From the NCBI GenBank assembly GCA_005776545.1, contig SXOY01000054.1:1-9716 (forward strand): 9,716 bases of DNA. The letters run 5' to 3'. Positions 5,744 through 9,716 of this stretch are shown here, one piece after another; the stretch's first letter is position 1; every line of letters starts with the position of its first letter. The position numbers and the translations under genes were made by a program. The notes beneath the pieces are model-generated. The model was not told the origin of the DNA, did no database searches, and worked only from the letters and a program-made list of their open reading frames with translations. This stretch comes from Planctomycetia bacterium (lineage in GTDB: Bacteria; Planctomycetota; Phycisphaerae; Phycisphaerales; UBA1924).

Positions 5744-7501
5744 TTACCGTCCAAGAACGAGCAATTGCTGCATCAGTTCGTCCACCGTTCGTATCACCCT
5801 TGAATTGGCGGAATACCCCGTGGAAACCTGAATCATCTTAATAAACTCGTTGCTAAGTTCAACATTCGATAGTTCAAGCGAACCTGCGACAATTTTGCCC
5901 GCACCTTGTGTATTTGGTGGGAGCACTCTGGCATTGCCGCTATTTGGCCCGACTCCAAACTTGTTCTCTCCCAGACTCACCAGCCCCTGGTTGTTTGCAA
6001 ATGTGGCCATCGCGACCTGTCCAAGTGTCCGTGTCTGCCCATTGGAATACGCGCCCGTGATCACTCCATCAGAGCCGATTCCAAATCCCGTCAGCGTTCC
6101 CATGGGCGACCCATCGCGAAACGTCGCGGCGATCTGCGATGTTGTATCCGCCAGCGCTGTGATCGCGCCATTCCCAGATGCAAAGTTCAGCTCAAAGCTC
6201 ACCGGTGTCACCGCGCCCGATTGGTCGCGATCAACGGCAATTGTCACCGGTAGCGGCGTCAACATCTGCCCGGCTGTGTCAAAGTTCACGACTCCAGTCG
6301 CAAGTTGCAGGTTGTTATCTGTGTCATCTCCAGACTCAACGTAGTACCTCCACGTTGTCCCCGCATTCGTGCGGCTTTCCGCCACCATCGTGACATCAAC
6401 CGCCACTTCAGATCCAAGCGAGTCATACACAATGAAGCTGGTACGTACGGCCTCGCCATCGGCAGAAGCATCTTTGTCAACCACAAACGGCGCGCGAGAA
6501 TACGTTCCATCGGCGTTGAGAAGTCTCATGTCAGAGGCATCGATCTTCAAATCATTCGTCGTTCCGGTGTTCCCGACAATCGTAATAATGCCCGTGGTTG
6601 CATCCAGCGTCACTCCGGGCGTACGTCCATCTGGGTTCGCCCCCGCCGTCGTTTGAAGTCCGGTCGATTCGTTCAGAAATGTCATCAAGTCTGCAACCGT
6701 GGTCGTCGCAGTAATCGACAGAGTCTGCGTCGGCAGCGTCTTATTCCCCTTTTCCGCCGACTTGAATTGCAATGTCTGCCCGATCGCAAAGAGCGGCGTG
6801 TTCGACCCTGCCTGCGCCGGATCTTCAATGTCCGTCAACAGGTTCAGCGATTCAATCACATTTCCAGGTCCCGGAACAGGAACCGCCGTGGCAATCAGTC
6901 TCAATCCCGTCGTCGTTGTACCAGACAGATTCACCAGCGAACCTTGCGAAGGAAGTGCGCCTGCAGCGTTCAAATTGCCCGCCATATCTACGCGGCTCGT
7001 TGCTTCTGCTATCGAATCTCTTCCAAGTGGGATCGAAATCGGCTGCAAAATCCCTGGAATAACCGTGTGGTTTTCATCGACGCCGAAACCCATCACGCGG
7101 TCTCCTGCAATGGTCACCAGTTCATCCGCCGCGTTCTTTGTAAATGATCCATCTCTGGTATAAAACTCGTTGGTGCCCTGACCCACCACAAAGAACCCCT
7201 CACCATCGATCGCGAGATCTCTCGCATTTCCTGATGCTGAAATCGTTCCGCCCGTAAATTGCTTCTGTATCCCCGAGACACTGACACCCAGACCAATCTG
7301 ATAGGGGTTCGTACCGCCCAGGTCATCTCGCGGCGCAGACCCCATGCTCATCGTGCGACTGAACATGTTCGAAAATTCAATCCGATCCGCTTTGAACGCG
7401 GTCGTCCCCACATTCGCCACATTGTTACCAATCACATCAAGCGCGCGTGCGTGCGCTGAAAGTCCGGACATACCCGAATACAACGCTGTCGTCGAAGCCA
7501 T
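5744..7501 (-). CDS. flgE: Flagellar hook protein FlgE
   Basis: FlgE polymerises outside the cell into the hook, the universal joint between rod and filament. The 585-residue product starts with a rod/hook N-terminal helix (ALYSGMSGLSAHARALDVI, then GNNVANVGTTAFK), followed by the hook-type GTNPYQIGLGV (residues ~63-73) and a beta-rich region ending in GEGFFVV. Residues ~352-374 (TSFIVYDSLGSEVAVDVTM) and ~464-524 form hook outer and inner domains. The C-terminal coiled-coil motif ELSNVELSNEFIKMIQ...GYSANSRVI...LMQQLL closes the protein. It is clearly longer than the ~400-residue enterobacterial FlgE; extra sequence at ~190-335 includes a stretch (SITATTTVADLMTFLNES, then a VTLDATTGIITI repeat) like the flagellin 'hook IN' motif. 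ATG 7501 is preferred over GTG 7507 because AAAGGA lies seven bases upstream of the ATG. Confidence 0.95.
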   Translation of the reverse strand: MASTTALYSGMSGLSAHARALDVIGNNVANVGTTAFKADRIEFSNMFSRTMSMGSAPRDDLGGTNPYQIGLGVSVSGIQKQFTGGTISASGNARDLAIDGEGFFVVGQGTNEFYTRDGSFTKNAADELVTIAGDRVMGFGVDENHTVIPGILQPISIPLGRDSIAEATSRVDMAGNLNAAGALPSQGSLVNLSGTTTTGLRLIATAVPVPGPGNVIESLNLLTDIEDPAQAGSNTPLFAIGQTLQFKSAEKGNKTLPTQTLSITATTTVADLMTFLNESTGLQTTAGANPDGRTPGVTLDATTGIITIVGNTGTTNDLKIDASDMRLLNADGTYSRAPFVVDKDASADGEAVRTSFIVYDSLGSEVAVDVTMVAESRTNAGTTWRYYVESGDDTDNNLQLATGVVNFDTAGQMLTPLPVTIAVDRDQSGAVTPVSFELNFASGNGAITALADTTSQIAATFRDGSPMGTLTGFGIGSDGVITGAYSNGQTRTLGQVAMATFANNQGLVSLGENKFGVGPNSGNARVLPPNTQGAGKIVAGSLELSNVELSNEFIKMIQVSTGYSANSRVIRTVDELMQQLLVLGR

Positions 7502-7575
7502 GATCACATCCTTTGACTCTGTGAATTGCAGGCATCATGCCACCACACTTCGGCTCCGCCGACACACCCACTGTC

Positions 7576-7589
7576 GCAATCGCCGTGCC
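7576..7589 (-). promoter_or_regulatory. Sigma-54 (RpoN) -24/-12 promoter for flgE
   Basis: The minus strand reads GGCACGGCGATTGC. This keeps the invariant GG-N10-GC spacing and matches the consensus TGGCACG-N4-TTGC at every core position except the leading T, which is C here. The predicted transcription start is near 7564, giving a leader of about 63 nt before the flgE ATG. In several flagellar hierarchies (Vibrio, Caulobacter, Campylobacter) hook genes are RpoN-dependent, so both the match and its location make sense. Activator identity and RpoN presence cannot be seen in the window. Confidence 0.7.
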
Positions 7590-7699
7590 GCTCGTCGCCA
7601 CTCTCTGCGTCCATATTTCAGTTATTTTCAGGAGAATTTGGCGCGTCTCGATGCCAACCAAAGTACAGCACTTCTCGCTGTCCGAATATGGCAATTCTT

Positions 7700-7786
7700 C
7701 ATCCCGGAGGGATGGGCGATAGTTGTCAGGGGTGGCTTTGCACCCCTGGAAAGCAGTGGCTGGACAATGCATCCCAACGGGATGCA
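7700..7786. repeat. Cluster of three palindromes (ATCCC/GGGAT type), candidate interspersed element
   Basis: Three perfect inverted repeats lie within 87 bp. The first is CATCCC-GGA-GGGATG (7700-7714). The second has arms CAGGGGTG (7727-7734) and CACCCCTG (7741-7748) around a 6-nt loop. The third is TGCATCCC-AAC-GGGATGCA (7768-7786). The outer two share the core ATCCC-N3-GGGAT. Such compound palindromes resemble REP/MITE-like intergenic repeats that I recall from planctomycete and verrucomicrobial genomes, but copy number cannot be checked here. They could also attenuate read-through into flgE, or serve as upstream activator sites because they lie ~110-210 bp above the sigma-54 promoter. Confidence 0.6.
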
Positions 7787-7825
7787 CGAGGAAGCGAACC
7801 CACATATCCAATTGTGAAACAGTTT

Positions 7826-8302
7826 TTATGAGTTCTTCACAATCGCCGCCAGCGCATCCAGCAATGATGCATTCGTCATCGATCCCCGCGGCGGCCCAAT
7901 CAGCGGCTGCGACGCATTCACTCCGCTCCCAGGCGCAGCGACAACAGCATCAATCCCTGTCACCACGCTGTTCATGTCTGCTATTCCCGTAATCTGCCTC
8001 ACACCCACATCCATCGTGAGAGCCTGCCCATCCATTAACACAAGTACGCGGCTTGCGCCCTGCGCTTCCGCAGAATCAGCTACTTTCGCCAAACGTTGCA
8101 ACTGATCATTGCTCAGTTCCACATTCGCGCCACTCGCCAATGTCACTTCAAGTCCGGTCGAGAACTCCCCTTCGGTCGCTTTACTCAGCAAATCCGAAAA
8201 GCTCATTCCCCCCACCGGCGCCGACCCAATCCCGGTCGCAGTCCCTGAGGCAGTCCGCGACCCCAGGCCCAGCGTCCTTAATAGGTCAATAGCATTCGTC
8301 AT
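7826..8302 (-). CDS. Flagellar operon protein of the FlgD/FlgE-linked family (flg_new / TIGR02530-like)
   Basis: A 158-residue product with no signal peptide or membrane helix. Residues ~61-125 resemble the flagellar operon protein family that typically lies between flgD and flgE: a helix with LSNDQLQRLAKVADSAEAQG, then SRVLVLMDGQALTMDVG, then 'ITGIADMNSVVTGIDAVV', which parallels the family's VLMD...AFIVSV...TVITA...FTNIDSAV pattern. The HA-x2-R motif that normally precedes this block is not apparent; residues 51-61 read LEVTLASGANV instead. N- and C-terminal extensions are Gly/Ser/Ala-rich. Family function is not established; the position suggests a role in hook assembly or its regulation. 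It starts with ATG in a 4-bp ATGA overlap with flgD and has GAGGG six bases upstream. The family assignment is from remembered pattern plus gene order. Confidence 0.75.
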   Translation of the reverse strand: MTNAIDLLRTLGLGSRTASGTATGIGSAPVGGMSFSDLLSKATEGEFSTGLEVTLASGANVELSNDQLQRLAKVADSAEAQGASRVLVLMDGQALTMDVGVRQITGIADMNSVVTGIDAVVAAPGSGVNASQPLIGPPRGSMTNASLLDALAAIVKNS

Positions 8303-8736
8303 GATGCACCCTCAACCGAGGCCGGGCCCTCAACCGCCTTCTGAATCTCATCGACATTCGAAATGTTCACGCGAACACCGGATGCAAGCGTCAGAAACGT
8401 CCCCTGATTTGTCCGGGTCACTGCATCAACCATCCCCGCCACGCGCTCATTGTCCTCACTCACACCACTGATCAATCTTCCGATCAGCGCTGATGCATTT
8501 GAGAATTCATTCTGATTGACCAGCGATGAAAGTCTGCTGGACAGGTCCGTATCCGATTGAATACTGCGAATCTGCGACAACTGCTGCAACAACTGATTCG
8601 TGTCGCTGGGCTGCGTTGGATCTTGATTCGACAACTCAGTGAATATGAGTTTCGTGAAATCCTCGCTCGTCATGGCGCTGAATCCGGTCTTGGCTGTCTG
8701 ATTCACACCTGTTCCGCTGATTGCAGATACTGCCAT
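8299..8736 (-). CDS. flgD: Flagellar hook capping protein FlgD (short form)
   Basis: FlgD caps the growing hook outside the cell and guides FlgE polymerisation. The 145-residue product has the conserved N-terminal FlgD core at residues ~20-90: FTKLIFTELSNQDPTQPSDT, then a Gln/Ser-rich helix (QLLQQLSQIRSIQ) and the 'ASALIGRLISG' segment. A short beta-rich end (residues ~95-135) replaces the Tudor/FnIII-like domains of longer enterobacterial FlgD (~230 residues). Compact versions are common outside Enterobacteria, so this need not be a truncation. The start is ATG with GGAGG six bases upstream. The TGA stop overlaps the next start as ATGA, implying translational coupling with the gene at 8302. 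Confidence 0.93.
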   Translation of the reverse strand: MAVSAISGTGVNQTAKTGFSAMTSEDFTKLIFTELSNQDPTQPSDTNQLLQQLSQIRSIQSDTDLSSRLSSLVNQNEFSNASALIGRLISGVSEDNERVAGMVDAVTRTNQGTFLTLASGVRVNISNVDEIQKAVEGPASVEGAS

Positions 8737-8747
8737 GCGATACCTCC

Positions 8748-8768
8748 GGTCTTGATGTGCTCAAGACC
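8748..8768 (-). promoter_or_regulatory. Stem-loop abutting the flgD ribosome binding site
   Basis: A perfect 8-bp inverted repeat (GGTCTTGA and TCAAGACC arms, 5-nt loop) fills most of the 41-bp fliK-flgD gap. Its 3' arm ends exactly where the flgD Shine-Dalgarno GGAGG (8747-8743) begins. No U-tract follows, so it is a poor terminator. An mRNA-stability or translation-control element between cotranscribed genes is more likely. The function is inferred. Confidence 0.5.
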
Positions 8769-8777
8769 AATTCCGCT

Positions 8778-9716
8778 CTACGCCATTGCATCCACGCGGA
8801 GTTCCACCCCGCAAAGATAAACGCCTGCGGGTTCATCCATGAACTCGCTGGCCGACCCTTCTCCTCCCCGCATCGCATCCTTGCGTTCAGCTTCGTCCCG
8901 CTGGCGATCCTCCGCCTGACGTCCGCTGTTTCCAAGGTCGGTCCCCGACCTCCCGGCATCCTCTGCGTTCATTCCCCGGAGATCGTCCATCCTGACAATC
9001 TCGATTTTCTCGACGCACACTCCATGCGCCTCCAGGGCTGATCGCAGTGACTCAACATCATCAACCAGCAATTGCCGTGCCGAACTTTCGCTCGCCTCCA
9101 CCCGTGCGTTCACGGTTCCCGCGTTCGTCTCCACCCGAACCTTGAGCAATCCCAGGTTCTCGGGGTTCAACCTCATCACAACCGTGCCGCCTTCTCGCTT
9201 CACCGCCGCCGCCAGAGCCTTGGCAGTCTGCGAGACGAACTTATCCATATCTGCCTGTGGACCTCGCTCGGTCACGACAACTTTGAACACCGTCTTTCGC
9301 CCCAGAACTCCAAGCGCGTCCACCGCGCTGACCTGTGAGTGCTTGCCCGATCCACCGCCTCGGGTATTCTCCGAGCCTGCTTTTCCCGCCACAACCGCCG
9401 CCGCAGCTCCGCCAATTTCCGCCGGTCGGTTCATCGCCGTATCTGTCGTTTTCCCTTGGTTTTCCTTGTTTTTCGCCAACTCCGTTGCCGTCGCTCCTGC
9501 TGCCGGCACGTCCGACCTGTTCACACCCGTGCTCACCCCAGCCACTTGCTCCGAATCGGCTTCAGCCTTCGCACCCGTCGCAGTGCTCCCCGCAGAACTC
9601 CCATCGCGATGCACAAAGTCCCGCTTCGTCTTTCCTCCATCCGCCTCCGCATCAATCGCATCCCCATCCTTCTTCACAGAGTTCAACTCATTTTGAACTT
9701 CATCTTTGATTCCACC
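8778..9716 (-). CDS. fliK: Flagellar hook-length control protein FliK, C-terminal part (5' end outside window)
   Basis: The frame is open to the window edge with no in-frame ATG, so the start lies upstream. 312 residues are visible before the TAG stop. The first ~140 visible residues are Ala/Gly/Ser/Thr-rich with charged patches and look disordered, as in FliK linkers. Visible residues ~145-245 form a FliK C-terminal (Flg_hook) domain, with the hallmark MRLNPENLGLLKVRVET around residues 181-197, then a VNARVEASESSARQLL segment and a helix of the 'LRSALEAHGV' type. FliK is secreted as a molecular ruler and, in known systems, its C-terminal domain contacts FlhB to switch export from hook to filament subunits. 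A charged, Gly-rich tail of ~70 residues follows. flgD starts 41 bp downstream, which fits the usual fliK-flgD pair. The family call rests on the C-terminal domain and on context, since FliK N-termini are poorly conserved. Confidence 0.88.
   Translation of the reverse strand, partial: GGIKDEVQNELNSVKKDGDAIDAEADGGKTKRDFVHRDGSSAGSTATGAKAEADSEQVAGVSTGVNRSDVPAAGATATELAKNKENQGKTTDTAMNRPAEIGGAAAAVVAGKAGSENTRGGGSGKHSQVSAVDALGVLGRKTVFKVVVTERGPQADMDKFVSQTAKALAAAVKREGGTVVMRLNPENLGLLKVRVETNAGTVNARVEASESSARQLLVDDVESLRSALEAHGVCVEKIEIVRMDDLRGMNAEDAGRSGTDLGNSGRQAEDRQRDEAERKDAMRGGEGSASEFMDEPAGVYLCGVELRVDAMA

Larger units (their letters stand above)
7502..7825. other. 324-bp non-coding interval upstream of flgE
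   Basis: This interval separates the flg_new-type gene from flgE and is by far the largest gap in the window. It holds a cluster of three palindromes (7700-7786), a sigma-54-type promoter (7589-7576) and the flgE ribosome binding site (AAAGGA, 7514-7509). A minus-strand frame runs through it (7811-7437), but its composition is that of a translated palindrome cluster, it overlaps the flgE start, and it resembles no protein family I know. I therefore treat the interval as regulatory and repeat DNA. Confidence 0.7.

Noticed and set aside
6305..7147. 280-codon plus-strand open frame
   Set aside because: It lies wholly antisense within flgE and is very Arg-rich with no recognisable motif.
7437..7811. 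124-codon minus-strand frame upstream of and overlapping flgE
   Set aside because: It runs through the palindrome cluster and the sigma-54 promoter and overlaps the flgE N-terminus out of frame. The peptide looks like translated repeat DNA.
1..9716. A wholly new gene system, CRISPR array, insertion sequence or RNA gene
   Set aside because: All supported genes belong to known flagellar families in a recognisable order. I saw no spaced direct repeats, transposase or tRNA/rRNA signature. The novelty is in gene losses, the motA-like gene and the regulatory DNA.

Overview
The window is one stretch of a bacterial flagellar gene cluster, with every supported gene on the minus strand. Read in the direction of transcription (high to low coordinates) the order is fliK (5' end cut by the window edge), flgD, a FlgD/FlgE-linked 'flagellar operon protein', flgE, a motA-like gene, fliL, fliN, fliO, fliP, fliQ, fliR, flhB (3' part cut by the window edge). 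The order matches the widespread fliK-to-flhB arrangement, but flbD, motB and fliM, which commonly sit in this run, are absent from it.

Organism: the rather GC-rich composition (by eye), alanine-rich linker-heavy proteins, a FliN with a long N-terminal extension, a 585-residue hook protein and an intergenic cluster of ATCCC/GGGAT palindromes suggest a planctomycete, perhaps of the Phycisphaerae. This is inference; the sequence has no direct taxonomic marker such as rRNA.

Region 9716-7826 encodes hook assembly: FliK (hook-length control), FlgD (hook cap) and the small flg_new-type protein, which overlaps flgD by ATGA. Region 7825-7502 is non-coding. It holds three strong palindromes (7700-7786) and, nearer flgE, a near-consensus sigma-54 (-24/-12) promoter at 7589-7576. 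Region 7501-5744 is flgE. The short gap after it carries a sigma-28/FliA-type promoter with a perfect GCCGATAA -10 box, directly before a shortened motA-like gene (5659-4973) that lacks transmembrane helix 1 and the usual channel prolines.

Region 4807-4217 is fliL. It is followed by a 184-bp structured gap (terminator-like hairpin, a 13-bp inverted repeat and two smaller hairpins) where fliM would be expected. Region 4032-1 is a tight fliN-fliO-fliP-fliQ-fliR-flhB block encoding a C-ring protein and the flagellar type III export gate. Its genes are joined by ATGA overlaps or gaps of at most 19 bp.

Taken together the window looks like an ordinary flagellar operon re-cut into smaller units: hook under sigma-54, the motA-like gene under sigma-28, and the export gate behind a structured leader. 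The least ordinary items are the orphan motA-like gene, the two lineage-specific gene losses and the palindrome cluster. I see no phage, insertion sequence, CRISPR array, tRNA or rRNA.
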